Assembly (NCBI GenBank): GCA_018604165.1
Contig: CP075895.1
Coordinates: forward strand, 2,289,001 to 2,353,000
Source of the DNA: Chitinophagaceae bacterium LGM1
GTDB lineage: Bacteria > Bacteroidota > Bacteroidia > Chitinophagales > Chitinophagaceae
Length of the DNA stretch: 64,000 bases
Direction of reading: 5' to 3'
Part shown: one piece after another, positions 8,608-16,275 of the stretch
Layout: each line of letters starts with the position of its first letter
How positions within the stretch are numbered: the stretch's first letter is position 1
Translations under genes and position numbers: made by a program
Notes under the pieces: generated by a model
Seen by the model: the letters and a program-made list of their open reading frames with translations, nothing else
Databases searched by the model: none
Told to the model about the DNA's origin: nothing

Positions 8608-9939
8608 TTAAGGGGCTGCTGTGAAGGAAACGTTAGTAGTATCATTGATTTCGCCGCCAAGTGTGCTATAGCCTGTATAGGTAAGTTTTGTACCACTTAC
8701 GCTGAACACATAACCATTCACACTGCTATTAAACAGGTTCCTTAGCTCTGTTATGTTGGCAACGGTTACATCAGGATGCGAGGTCTGTCCGCCAATCTCC
8801 AGCTTGTGTACATACAGCGGATAGGTTACCGCGCTGGTTGTATTCCACTCGTATGTTTCGCTGGCTGCAGGTAATTGTGCTGTACCCTCTGTAGGGCAAG
8901 TGTATTGTACTGCAGGGCATGTAGTGAAGTGGAAAATACCGTTCATACCCGATACACCGCATACGGTTGGTGGCATCACAAAGATGTCCCATTCCAGTTT
9001 CCATTGGAATGTCCAACGATAGTTGCACTTGTCGTAATTTACATTCAGGTCCCATAGCAAGCCTGTCAACGGGTCTGCCATTACGCCCTCTATGTAATCT
9101 GTTCCGCCACGCTGATAGATGGCATCAATCGCATCTATGTTTTGCAGGTCTGTTGCGAAGATGCCTGCATTGCGATTGAAGCTCACAAACTTCAGCATTT
9201 GAGGGTCGAAGCTGATGATGTGTTCACTATCCGGGTCGTTGAATGCATCGTTGATAAGGCTATCGTAGTATGCGTTGCTACGCCCCAATTGGCTGATGTC
9301 CTGACCTTTGTCGTTCACGCCACCAATCTCTACGGCTTTGCGCCAGTGAAACACATCTGTACCACCCACTACAAAAGGATTAGACAATCCCGCATCACGA
9401 TAAATGCGTTCTACTTCCCACAATCCCATCGGGTTTACAGTACCGTTTTCTTTATCCATAAACGGTAGCATACGGCTGTTGTGTCCATCGGGCAATACGC
9501 CTGCACCTGATACTAACAGGTTGGCAACTTCCAACGCCAGCTTGCGGCGCACTGCAGGCAATGCTGCATTGATGGCTGCTTTGGCATGGTCGCTGAAAGT
9601 ATATGCACCGTCCACATAACGCACATCATCACGGTTTAGTTGATAAACGGCAGATGCTGTTGTACGCTTCAGTTCAAAGAACACTTGCTTGGGTTCTACT
9701 ACCGTACCTGCATTACAAAGGCTTTCATTACCTGTGCCATTATCGCTGCATATAGGTGCGTAGTAGTTAATTTTCAACTGTCGTTTTTTACCTGCTTCAG
9801 ATTGCAGGTCGGTTTCCAAAATTGTTGTATTGTATTGTCGCGCGGCAAGCACAGCAGCAAGCACCTCGTAAGGGCGACCTTGCTTTGCATATTGCAATAT
9901 GCTTTTTTGTGTTGCCTGCATGGCATTTTTAAAGCTCAT
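8608..9939 (-). CDS. Major capsid protein
   Basis: 443 residues. The order fits an HK97-type or related major capsid: a helical N terminus (KNAMQATQKSILQYAKQG), an early beta part, a long helix (HAKAAINAALPAVRRKLALE), a P-domain-like stretch with GTDVFHWRKAV and a late segment (GVMADPLTGLLWDLNVNYDK). It follows a scaffold-like gene and is flanked on both sides by hairpins, as expected for the most highly expressed virion gene. The C-terminal 110 residues, after about 330, form an added beta-rich domain, perhaps a surface decoration or Ig-like insertion. Identification rests on size, position and layout, not a diagnostic motif. Confidence 0.7.
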   Translation of the reverse strand: MSFKNAMQATQKSILQYAKQGRPYEVLAAVLAARQYNTTILETDLQSEAGKKRQLKINYYAPICSDNGTGNESLCNAGTVVEPKQVFFELKRTTASAVYQLNRDDVRYVDGAYTFSDHAKAAINAALPAVRRKLALEVANLLVSGAGVLPDGHNSRMLPFMDKENGTVNPMGLWEVERIYRDAGLSNPFVVGGTDVFHWRKAVEIGGVNDKGQDISQLGRSNAYYDSLINDAFNDPDSEHIISFDPQMLKFVSFNRNAGIFATDLQNIDAIDAIYQRGGTDYIEGVMADPLTGLLWDLNVNYDKCNYRWTFQWKLEWDIFVMPPTVCGVSGMNGIFHFTTCPAVQYTCPTEGTAQLPAASETYEWNTTSAVTYPLYVHKLEIGGQTSHPDVTVANITELRNLFNSSVNGYVFSVSGTKLTYTGYSTLGGEINDTTNVSFTAAP

Positions 9940-10225
9940 GGCTTATATCTGTTATTGGTTTGCGGACACGCACCCTGTAAGTGCCCGAAATAATTTTGTG
10001 GCAGCAGGGTACTGCCAATGCTTGTGTTAAAAGACCTCAACAGAAAAGCCGAGGTGAAAACGTTTTATTTGAATAGCAGCGTCCCGCTATGAAAGTTGTT
10101 TTAATTGGTAGTTATCAGTTGGCAATTATCAGTTAACAGTTTGCAGTTACGTTGAAAACTATACTGAAAACCCATCCTAATAATTATGCAAATTGCCAAC
10201 TGCCTACTGCCAACTAAAAAAACTA
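9940..10225. other. Capsid gene leader with hairpins and filler repeats
   Basis: No gene seen. On the capsid side (9950-10090) there are short hairpins, such as GGCAG/CTGCC around 10000-10016 and ACCTC/GAGGT around 10035-10056 (minus strand, followed by CTTTTAA). On the scaffold side (10105-10205) short words of the GTTGGCA/TTGCCAAC type occur in both orientations. Such filler is common in Bacteroidota chromosomes and uncommon inside compact phage operons. Confidence 0.5.
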
Positions 10226-11053
10226 CTACTGCTCTGCCCATGCTACAATGGCTTCCATTGCGCTATCGGGCGATGCATGGTTGGTAACGACGATACCGCT
10301 GGCATACCCACCGCTATGTCCTGCCTTTACATCTGCGGGCGATATATGTCTGGTATCGTTTACAAGTATGCCGGCTTTTTCAGCCCACATACGTGCAAAG
10401 TTTTCATCGGTCAGTGGTTGGTTATTATCCGCCAACACGGGTTTATCTTCTTTATATAAAGCAAGTGTTTTGTCTGCTTCATTGAATTGTACATGGTAAG
10501 CTGCCTGCATTTTATGGCGTAGCATCTCCGCCTGTTCCGTAATATCTCCCCCCTTGCGTGGTAGCTTTTCCAGCATAGCTATGCAGCGGGTTGTAATATC
10601 TCGTTCTGTTTGTTTGTTGCGTTCTGCCATCAGCATGGCTTCGTAATTGTCTTTCACTTGTTGCAGTTGCGCTTCATATCCACTGATGGCTGTTTCCATA
10701 GCTGTTTGCCTTTCCGCTTCTGTTTGGCTCATATAGCCATCTACTACCTGCTTGCACTTATTCACCATCTGCTCAATCGTCATACGCTCCAGTTCTTTAT
10801 TCGTAAAACCAAAAGCGCGGTTCAATGCCGAGCGTAGCGTACCGTTAAACCTGCCAAGGTAATTGCTCTCTATCACAGGCTTTAGTTGTTCTTCCAGCGT
10901 GGGGCGGAGTGTGGTACTCAGGTTGTCGTGAATAGTAGCCAGCAGCGCATCGGTATCTGTGCCTGCATCAGCCGATTGCTCATCGGCCACAACTGCTACA
11001 TCCCCCGCCAGTGCGGCTAATAATTTGTTGGCTTGTTCTATTGAGATATTCAT
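10226..11053 (-). CDS. Phage scaffolding-like protein
   Basis: 275 residues, acidic, almost entirely helical, with a long coiled coil at about 85-175 (repeated Glu, Gln, Ala, Lys; ERQTAMETAISGYEAQLQQ). The C-terminal part is a shorter globular region ending EAIVAWAEQ. Size, composition and location directly before the major capsid gene are those of a capsid scaffold (GPO or DUF4355-like). The ATG at 11053 gives a 74-nt overlap with the upstream gene in another frame; there is no later Met until about residue 90, so the overlap appears real. Confidence 0.65.
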   Translation of the reverse strand: MNISIEQANKLLAALAGDVAVVADEQSADAGTDTDALLATIHDNLSTTLRPTLEEQLKPVIESNYLGRFNGTLRSALNRAFGFTNKELERMTIEQMVNKCKQVVDGYMSQTEAERQTAMETAISGYEAQLQQVKDNYEAMLMAERNKQTERDITTRCIAMLEKLPRKGGDITEQAEMLRHKMQAAYHVQFNEADKTLALYKEDKPVLADNNQPLTDENFARMWAEKAGILVNDTRHISPADVKAGHSGGYASGIVVTNHASPDSAMEAIVAWAEQ

Positions 11054-11318
11054 AGTGTGTATTTTCGGTTATTTCGTGTTTCGATTTCAGGCGAAATTTG
11101 GTGGTATCGCCGTAGTACTTGAGGTAGTTTTTTTTAGGGTAGAAAAATTCGCTGCCTTGTTTATCGCTGCCGTCTTCTTGCAGTGCCACCAGCAACACAT
11201 ATCCTTGCGGCACTTCCATTTCCCGCTCGGCAGTAACGGTTATCTGCTCTACACTTACAGGCTCTATGGTTATACTGTCTGTAGTGGTTGTTTCGGGTGT
11301 AGGTTTCTTCTTTGCCAT
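10980..11318 (-). CDS. Small phage-like protein ending in a Gly-Cys motif
   Basis: 112 residues. The N terminus is low complexity (Lys, Thr, Pro), then the motif IEPVSVEQ, which recurs as LQPVSVEA in the next gene upstream and VQPVSIEE in the TerS-like gene. The middle is a small beta-rich region (GYVLLVALQEDG), and it ends TGGGCSSCGR with a CxxC. Its ATG overlaps the stop of the upstream gene and its 3' part overlaps the scaffold gene by 74 nt. Function unknown; position suggests a capsid-assembly accessory protein. Confidence 0.5.
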   Translation of the reverse strand: MAKKKPTPETTTTDSITIEPVSVEQITVTAEREMEVPQGYVLLVALQEDGSDKQGSEFFYPKKNYLKYYGDTTKFRLKSKHEITENTHYEYLNRTSQQIISRTGGGCSSCGR

Positions 11319-11650
11319 TATGCTACCAGTTCAAATTCGTTAGGATATTTTTCGGCCAGCATGGCGGCTGCTTTATAACCCATCAGCACTACCCTGCCTG
11401 TTTTCTTATTGTGCAGGTTGATGCGTTTAGGCATATCCGCAGGGCTAAGGAGTACAGGTGCAAGCGATACAGCCTCAACACTTACAGGTTGCAGCACCGC
11501 GCTACGTGTTTGTTCTACTTCTATACTGTCTTCCAACATACGGCGGTAGCCGCGTTGCGACAAGCCAAGTACCAATAATTCATCGGGTGTTTTGCCCTCG
11601 TTTGCCTGTATGAGGCGGACATCTTTGGGCGAGAATTTGGTGAGGTTCAT
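11318..11650 (-). CDS. Small phage-like protein, first gene of the capsid operon
   Basis: About 110 residues from the ATG at 11650 (MNLTKFSPKDVRLIQANEG). The longer frame to 11704 would begin upstream of the promoter-like sequence at 11676-11705, so 11650 is preferred. It contains LQPVSVEA, also seen in the next gene and in the TerS-like protein, and a C-terminal segment with NKKTGRVVLMGYKAAAML, which looks like a small DNA- or protein-binding fold. It shares one nucleotide with the next gene. Function unknown, probably head assembly. Confidence 0.55.
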   Translation of the reverse strand: MNLTKFSPKDVRLIQANEGKTPDELLVLGLSQRGYRRMLEDSIEVEQTRSAVLQPVSVEAVSLAPVLLSPADMPKRINLHNKKTGRVVLMGYKAAAMLAEKYPNEFELVA

Positions 11651-11675
11651 GCGTGGTGTTTTCGGTTTTGTTACA

Positions 11676-11705
11676 CAAATGTACAAACAATTTTTTAATA
11701 ACAAA
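11676..11705 (-). promoter_or_regulatory. Bacteroidota-type promoter of the capsid operon
   Basis: On the minus strand TTTG is followed after 18 nt by TACATTTG, an exact match to the TAnnTTTG -7 element. The predicted transcript starts about 20 nt before the ATG at 11650. Confidence 0.6.
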
Positions 11706-11766
11706 AAATATTTTTAAAAAAGTTTTTTTGTTTCTGAAACTTGGAATGTCGCATGTGATTTTGTAT

Positions 11767-11807
11767 GCCCCCTAAATCAAACCCCTAAATCCCCTAAAGG
11801 GGACTTT
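11767..11807 (-). repeat. GGGGA palindromic repeat, inverted copy
   Basis: Contains CCCCTAAAGGGG and tandem CCCCTAAAT words. It is the reverse complement of the copies at 12921-12984, so the SIR2-like gene sits between inverted repeats. The other copies in the window (34.6, 34.8, 51.5 and 53.4 kb) are in the opposite orientation to this one. Confidence 0.8.
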
Positions 11808-11856
11808 CTATCGTAATTGAAAATGATTTTTTATCTTCAATAAAAACAATATCACA

Positions 11857-12915
11857 ATGGCAAAAGTTACTTATTTACTTGGTGCAGGGGCAAGTTATAA
11901 TGCATTACCTGTAGTAGATGAAATTCCTGATGTAATCGCAAGAATTACAAAGCAGCTTACTAGAAAAAGAAGAGGAGTAGCTCACGATTTACCCATTTTA
12001 TATGAAAGTAATGAATATCAAAAAGCACTTGAACTTGCGATTGACCATTTAACTCAACTCGAAAAAGGTTGTAACGACCATCTAAGTATAGACACCTTTT
12101 TAAAAATGCTATTCTTAACTAAAAATGGAAAATACGAACATATGAAAGGAAGCATTTCATTAATGTTTGAATTATGTAGTATTTTAAAGAAAGAAATTAA
12201 TGAAAACTATAACAGTCATACCACTCAATACAGACCATTAAATAATATTGATAAACGATATGATGCCTTTCTATCATCTATCCTAAAAGACTCTTATGAT
12301 ATATTACCAGAAAGCATAAAAGTATTAAGTTGGAATTATGATAATCAAATGGAAATATCTTATCAAAGATATTTAGATAATGCTAAGCAACAAATTGAAA
12401 ACGTTTCATCATTATTGAATATTTGTCATAAATATCAGGATGTATCAGAGTATGATTCAACTAAATTTAGTTTCTTTAAAATTAATGGAAGTATTTCATG
12501 GAAAACATCGAAATGCAAATTTGTATCGTTACACGAAATGAAAAAATCTGACACAGATAAGTTATTTAACGTGTTACTTAATTATTACAGTTGCCAAAAT
12601 TCAAAGCAGCACACTTCTTCTATATCTTTTGGGTGGGATTCCCCACAACAAACTAAGGAACTATTAAATTGCATTTTTGAATCAACAAATGATACAGAAG
12701 TTCTTGTCGTAATTGGCTATTCATTCCCATTCTTTAATAGAGACGTTGACAACCAAATACTGCTTAATATGGGTATGCTACAAAAAGTTTATGTACAAGA
12801 CCCTAACCCAGACGGAGCTATCGAACGTTTATCATCTACACTAAACCACATACCAACAGAAAACTTTGTGCCAATAAAAAACACCAAACAGTTTTATCTA
12901 CCACCAGAATTATAA
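11857..12915 (+). CDS. SIR2-like domain protein, putative phage defence
   Basis: 352 residues. The N-terminal LLGAGAS (residues 7-13) is the glycine-rich nucleotide-binding loop of SIR2-like proteins. SWNYD (158-162) corresponds to the family's T/SxNYD motif, KINGSISW (208-215) to the K-HGS-W motif and GYSFPFFNRDVD (287-298) to the late GYSFxxxD motif. Stand-alone SIR2_2-type proteins and SIR2 domains fused to other modules act in bacterial anti-phage systems by degrading NAD+; that role is inferred here. The gene is AT-rich compared with its neighbours, on the opposite strand to the phage-like genes, and flanked by inverted repeats, all suggesting a transferred cargo gene. No second system component lies beside it. 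Confidence 0.75.
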   Translation: MAKVTYLLGAGASYNALPVVDEIPDVIARITKQLTRKRRGVAHDLPILYESNEYQKALELAIDHLTQLEKGCNDHLSIDTFLKMLFLTKNGKYEHMKGSISLMFELCSILKKEINENYNSHTTQYRPLNNIDKRYDAFLSSILKDSYDILPESIKVLSWNYDNQMEISYQRYLDNAKQQIENVSSLLNICHKYQDVSEYDSTKFSFFKINGSISWKTSKCKFVSLHEMKKSDTDKLFNVLLNYYSCQNSKQHTSSISFGWDSPQQTKELLNCIFESTNDTEVLVVIGYSFPFFNRDVDNQILLNMGMLQKVYVQDPNPDGAIERLSSTLNHIPTENFVPIKNTKQFYLPPEL

Positions 12916-12920
12916 TACAA

Positions 12921-12984
12921 CACAAGTCCCCTTTCAGGGGATATAGGGGTAAACACAAGTCCCCATTAGGGGATTTAGGGGTTT
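12921..12984 (+). repeat. Two tandem GGGGA palindromic repeats after the SIR2-like gene
   Basis: Two near-identical units of about 32 nt, each CACAAGTCCCC, a short variable part, AGGGGAT, then TAGGGGT. Each forms a CCCC/GGGG hairpin. They face the copy at 11767-11807. Confidence 0.85.
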
Positions 12985-13073
12985 CCGTCGTATATTTATG
13001 GCATATCCCTTTATATTGATACGCAAAAGCAACTAATACCCATTAGCCTGAAACAAAACAATACGACATCTGC

Positions 13074-15236
13074 ATGATTAGAATAACCGGATTAACGGCA
13101 CTGGCTGTTATTATCTGTATAATATATACAAGTGTGCCCGCAAAGGCACAAAGCAAAACAGACAGCTTTTTGCGTGTGTTGTCTGCTCATGCCAAAGAAG
13201 ATACCACCACTGCCCTGTTGCATATAGAGCTTGCCAAGCACCACTTCTATAGTAATGCAGACAGCCAACATTATTACGCAAGCAAAGCCTTGAAATTATC
13301 CGAAAAGCTGCAATACAGTAACGGCATCATCCTTTCGATGGAAGAGATGGGTTCTTCCAATTTCCTACGTGGCAAGTACGATAGTGCCATCCATTTTGCA
13401 ACACAAGGCTTGCAACTATGCTATACCACAAACGACCTCAAAAATCGTAGCCCCCTGCACAATAATATAGCTAATGCAAAATTCCGCAAAGGAAAGTATG
13501 CAGAAGCCATGACCAACTACGACAGCAGCCTGCACTACGCTACCATAACAGACAATACTGCCATGACAGGTAAGGCGTTGAGCAATATTGCCAACGTGTA
13601 TTACACAATGGGCAGCTATACCAAAGCACTGGAGTACTACCTGAAAGGGTTGAAAATACAAGAGCAAAGTAATAATAGCGTAGCCATAGCATCAGATGTA
13701 TCGAACATTGCCAACGTGTATATGCGCTTGGGCGATTATAAGAACGCTGCAAAATATAATAATCGTGGCTTATCCATCAACCGAAAAGCCAATGCCCGCA
13801 ACTACATCATCGGCAACCTCACCACGGCCGCCATGATATTCAACGAGCAGCAGCAGTACGATGCTGCCCTTGCCAGCCTGAACGAAGCCCTGCAAATAGC
13901 CAATGCCGTAGGTAATGAGTTTTTGCAAACATTGCTGAAAGGCAATATGGCAGAGATGTACCTGAAAAAAGGTGAGTATGACAAATCGCTGGCTTTATAC
14001 ACGGAAGCCAAAGCCGCATCAGAAAAGATGCAGGATGATGAGGGTATAGCTATTGCAAATGCAGGCATTGGCGAAATACGCTACAGGAAAGGAGAACACC
14101 AGGCAGGACTTGCCGGCATGGTCAATGCGTTGCAAACTATTCAACAACTTGGCATCAAAGAGCAGGCAAGAGATATTGCAGGTAAGCTGGCAGGTTTTTA
14201 CGAACAGTTGAACGATTACAAAAATGCATACCACTATTACAAAATAAACCATGCCTACCGCGATAGCCTGCAAAAAACAAAAACACACGACGAGGCACAG
14301 CAGCTACTCTTCAACTACGAGATAGAAAAGAAAGAAACCGAAATAGCCCTGCTTGAAAAAGACAAAGCACTGGCCGCAGCAAGAAACAATACACAAAACC
14401 TGTTACTGCTCGGCGCATTAGGTGCTATCATACTATCTGCCATTATAGCTTTTATGTTCTTCCGCAATGCAAGCCGCGAAAGGAAACGCCAGCGAGAACT
14501 GCAAAAACAAAAAGAAGAAATAGAATGTCAGGCAAATAAACTGAAAGAACTGAACGATATTAAAGACGTTACATTCTCCGTCCTCTCTCACGATTTGCGA
14601 AGCCCTGTAAACGCGCTGACAGGTACGATGATGATGCTGGATGAAAAGCTGATGACACCCGAAGAGTTTTCGATGCACAAAGACGAGCTGAATAACAAAC
14701 TGCAATCCGTTAGCCTGCTGTTGGAAAATATGCTCTATTGGGCGCAAAGCCGTATGAAGGGCGAACATGCATTGGATATAGAAAAGCTGAACATAAAACG
14801 TAAGGCACTGAAAACAATGGCGATGCTTAAAGATGCTGCTGCACAGAAAAACATTAACCTGACACACAATGTAGCGGAAGATTTATATGCCTATGGCGAT
14901 GCCAATCAGGTAAATATTATATTGCGAAATCTCGTATCAAACGCCATCAAGTTTACACCAGATGGCGGTAGTGTCAGTATAAATGGTTTCGCATCGGGCA
15001 ATACCACCCAAATATCCGTTACCGATACAGGCGTGGGTATGACAGACGAACAACTGAGCAAACTATTCAGGGGGTTGAGTATAGAAAGCACCAAAGGTAC
15101 GGGCGGAGAAAAGGGCACAGGTCTTGGCTTGCAACTATGCTACGAGTTTATACAACAAAACGGCGGAGAGATAGTAGTAACCAGCACACCCGGCAAGGGC
15201 AGTACATTTACCATCACACTACCTAATACGATATAA
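13074..15236 (+). CDS. TPR sensor histidine kinase
   Basis: 720 residues: signal peptide (1-25), about seven tetratricopeptide repeats in the periplasm (about 40-400; for example ANVYYTMGSYTKALEYYLKG), a coiled coil, one transmembrane helix at about 443-463, another coiled coil, then the HisKA domain with phospho-acceptor His506 in the H box SHDLRSP. The HATPase_c domain follows, with N box NLVSNAIKF and G boxes DTGVGM and GTGLGL. No receiver or output domain is fused and no response regulator is adjacent, so the partner is encoded elsewhere. It lies between two phage-derived blocks but is typical of Bacteroidota chromosomes. Stimulus unknown. Confidence 0.9.
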   Translation: MIRITGLTALAVIICIIYTSVPAKAQSKTDSFLRVLSAHAKEDTTTALLHIELAKHHFYSNADSQHYYASKALKLSEKLQYSNGIILSMEEMGSSNFLRGKYDSAIHFATQGLQLCYTTNDLKNRSPLHNNIANAKFRKGKYAEAMTNYDSSLHYATITDNTAMTGKALSNIANVYYTMGSYTKALEYYLKGLKIQEQSNNSVAIASDVSNIANVYMRLGDYKNAAKYNNRGLSINRKANARNYIIGNLTTAAMIFNEQQQYDAALASLNEALQIANAVGNEFLQTLLKGNMAEMYLKKGEYDKSLALYTEAKAASEKMQDDEGIAIANAGIGEIRYRKGEHQAGLAGMVNALQTIQQLGIKEQARDIAGKLAGFYEQLNDYKNAYHYYKINHAYRDSLQKTKTHDEAQQLLFNYEIEKKETEIALLEKDKALAAARNNTQNLLLLGALGAIILSAIIAFMFFRNASRERKRQRELQKQKEEIECQANKLKELNDIKDVTFSVLSHDLRSPVNALTGTMMMLDEKLMTPEEFSMHKDELNNKLQSVSLLLENMLYWAQSRMKGEHALDIEKLNIKRKALKTMAMLKDAAAQKNINLTHNVAEDLYAYGDANQVNIILRNLVSNAIKFTPDGGSVSINGFASGNTTQISVTDTGVGMTDEQLSKLFRGLSIESTKGTGGEKGTGLGLQLCYEFIQQNGGEIVVTSTPGKGSTFTITLPNTI

Positions 15237-15244
15237 AATTGGTC

Positions 15245-15272
15245 GCCCCTTTGTGGAATAACCACAAGGGGG
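15245..15272. terminator. Hairpin between convergent genes
   Basis: A 12-bp stem with one G-T pair (arms GCCCCTTTGTGG and CCACAAGGGGGC) and loop AATAA, enclosed by GGTC and GACC. It lies after the histidine kinase and before the stop of the convergent small gene. There is no strong T tract, so it may act as a shared 3'-end barrier. Confidence 0.6.
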
Positions 15273-15332
15273 CTGTCTGCAGACCATTGCAGAGTATCAT
15301 TAAAAACACGAACGCTCAACTATGCTATGCGC

Positions 15333-15617
15333 TTATGCAAAAGCACCTGCCGCTACCGCAGCGCGCTTCAATGCTTTCTTCAATTCGTTTACGTCTTTTA
15401 CCATAGCAGCTTCGCCATCAGAGAAGATGAACAACAGGTTCATACTATCTGTAGTAATAACACGCTTCGAGCGTTTGAAAAATTTGGTGTAATCTTTTTG
15501 TTCGTTATACGGCTCCCTAACAAGGATGTTAGCTGCGTGGGCAGTTGCTGCCACTTGTATATCGGTACTGTTTACGCCGGGGAATACTACCGCTACGGCA
15601 TTGTTTAATGCGTTCAT
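15333..15617 (-). CDS. Small protein, paralogue of the next gene, GTTAACC-module regulated
   Basis: 94 residues, no signal peptide. It shares a pattern with the neighbouring gene at 15804-16100: an NAVAV-xx-PG start, a DY-KFFK-S-R centre, then NLLFIFSDGEA and a helical end (LKKALKRA). The two proteins align over nearly their full length, so they are tandem duplicates. Unknown family; the NLLF-F-DG strand-turn-strand suggests a small alpha/beta fold. It has its own promoter module (15709-15792) of the type found before the CCGTAA hairpin array and the secreted proteins at 33.9 and 35.1 kb, so it probably belongs to that regulon, not to the phage genes around it. Confidence 0.65.
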   Translation of the reverse strand: MNALNNAVAVVFPGVNSTDIQVAATAHAANILVREPYNEQKDYTKFFKRSKRVITTDSMNLLFIFSDGEAAMVKDVNELKKALKRAAVAAGAFA

Positions 15618-15708
15618 TCTGTGTGTTTTTTATTGTTTTTGTTTTGCACCGCTTGTTAGGGCGGCTTTTGTGTTTTGTGCTTTCGGTAGTAAGACTACCA
15701 CCAAAATG

Positions 15709-15792
15709 CAAATATATATCGGGCAAAAGCCCATTAAAAAATTATTCCTGTTGTTTAACGACCTCTTTACAAGCCGTTAGCCACTCGTTTAC
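15709..15792 (-). promoter_or_regulatory. GTTAACC promoter module D
   Basis: On the minus strand, four 7-bp units at 11-bp period (GTAAACG, GCTAACG, GTAAAGA, GTTAAAC; 15792-15753), then -7 element TATATTTG at 15716-15709. The operator edge is 37 bp before the -7 element, as in modules B and C. It drives the 94-residue gene. This is the most degenerate of the four equally spaced copies. Confidence 0.65.
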
Positions 15793-15803
15793 ATATCCCT
15801 TTC

Positions 15804-16100
15804 TTACTTAGCCTGTATGCCCATCAGTTGCTTCACCTTGTTCAGCACCTTGCTCAGGCTCATGGCATCTTCTACCAGTTGCGCACTGCCATCTGCAAAT
15901 ACAAAAAGCAGGTTTACATCATCTTTATGAAATATGCGCCTCGATGGTTTGAAGTAACGCTCATAATCGCGTTGCAGACTATACACTTCTTCGTTTACTA
16001 CTTGTATATGGTATTTTTCAGAAGCATTGGCTACGGCCGCTTTTTCTGCGCCGGGGGCTAATATCGCTACTGCATTGTGGTTAGTTGGCATCTGTTGCAT
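15804..16100 (-). CDS. Small protein, paralogue of the 94-residue neighbour
   Basis: About 98 residues from the ATG at 16100 (MQQMPTNHNAVAILAPG). The frame is open to 16148, but that part contains the -7 element and leader. Conserved positions shared with its paralogue: NAVA-xx-PG, an I-V-E-Y pattern, DYERYFKPSRR, then NLLFVFADGSA and a helical C terminus. No signal peptide or membrane segment; function unknown. The leader after the -7 element reads ATCAAACAAACGAAC, nearly the same as the leader of the hairpin-array transcript and of the 33.9-kb secreted-protein gene. Confidence 0.65.
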   Translation of the reverse strand: MQQMPTNHNAVAILAPGAEKAAVANASEKYHIQVVNEEVYSLQRDYERYFKPSRRIFHKDDVNLLFVFADGSAQLVEDAMSLSKVLNKVKQLMGIQAK

Positions 16101-16130
16101 TTTTTTGTTTTGGTTCGTTTGTTTGATATG

Positions 16131-16214
16131 CAAATATGCACCCACCACAGGGCGATATAAAAATTTTTAGCCCCGATTAACGGCTGCTTTGTAAGCGGTT
16201 AACGAACAGGTAAC
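16131..16214 (-). promoter_or_regulatory. GTTAACC promoter module C
   Basis: On the minus strand: GTTACCT, GTTAACC, ACAAAGC and GTTAATC at exact 11-bp steps (16214-16175), then CATATTTG at 16138-16131. The distance from operator edge to -7 element is 37 bp, as in modules B and D. It drives the gene at 15804-16100. Confidence 0.75.
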
Positions 16215-16275
16215 AAAAAACAATAGCGCACCTTAGACAAGGCGCGCCCTTTTATCTATGAAACAAAAACAAACC

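Noticed and set aside
10120-10140. GTTAAC near 10131 as a further operator of the array regulon
   Set aside because: Single unit without the 11-bp repeats and without a -7 element at the right distance; it belongs to the local TTGGCA/GTTAACAG filler words.
13074-15236. Hybrid two-component system
   Set aside because: Only TPR, HisKA and HATPase parts are present; no receiver or DNA-binding domain follows the ATPase.
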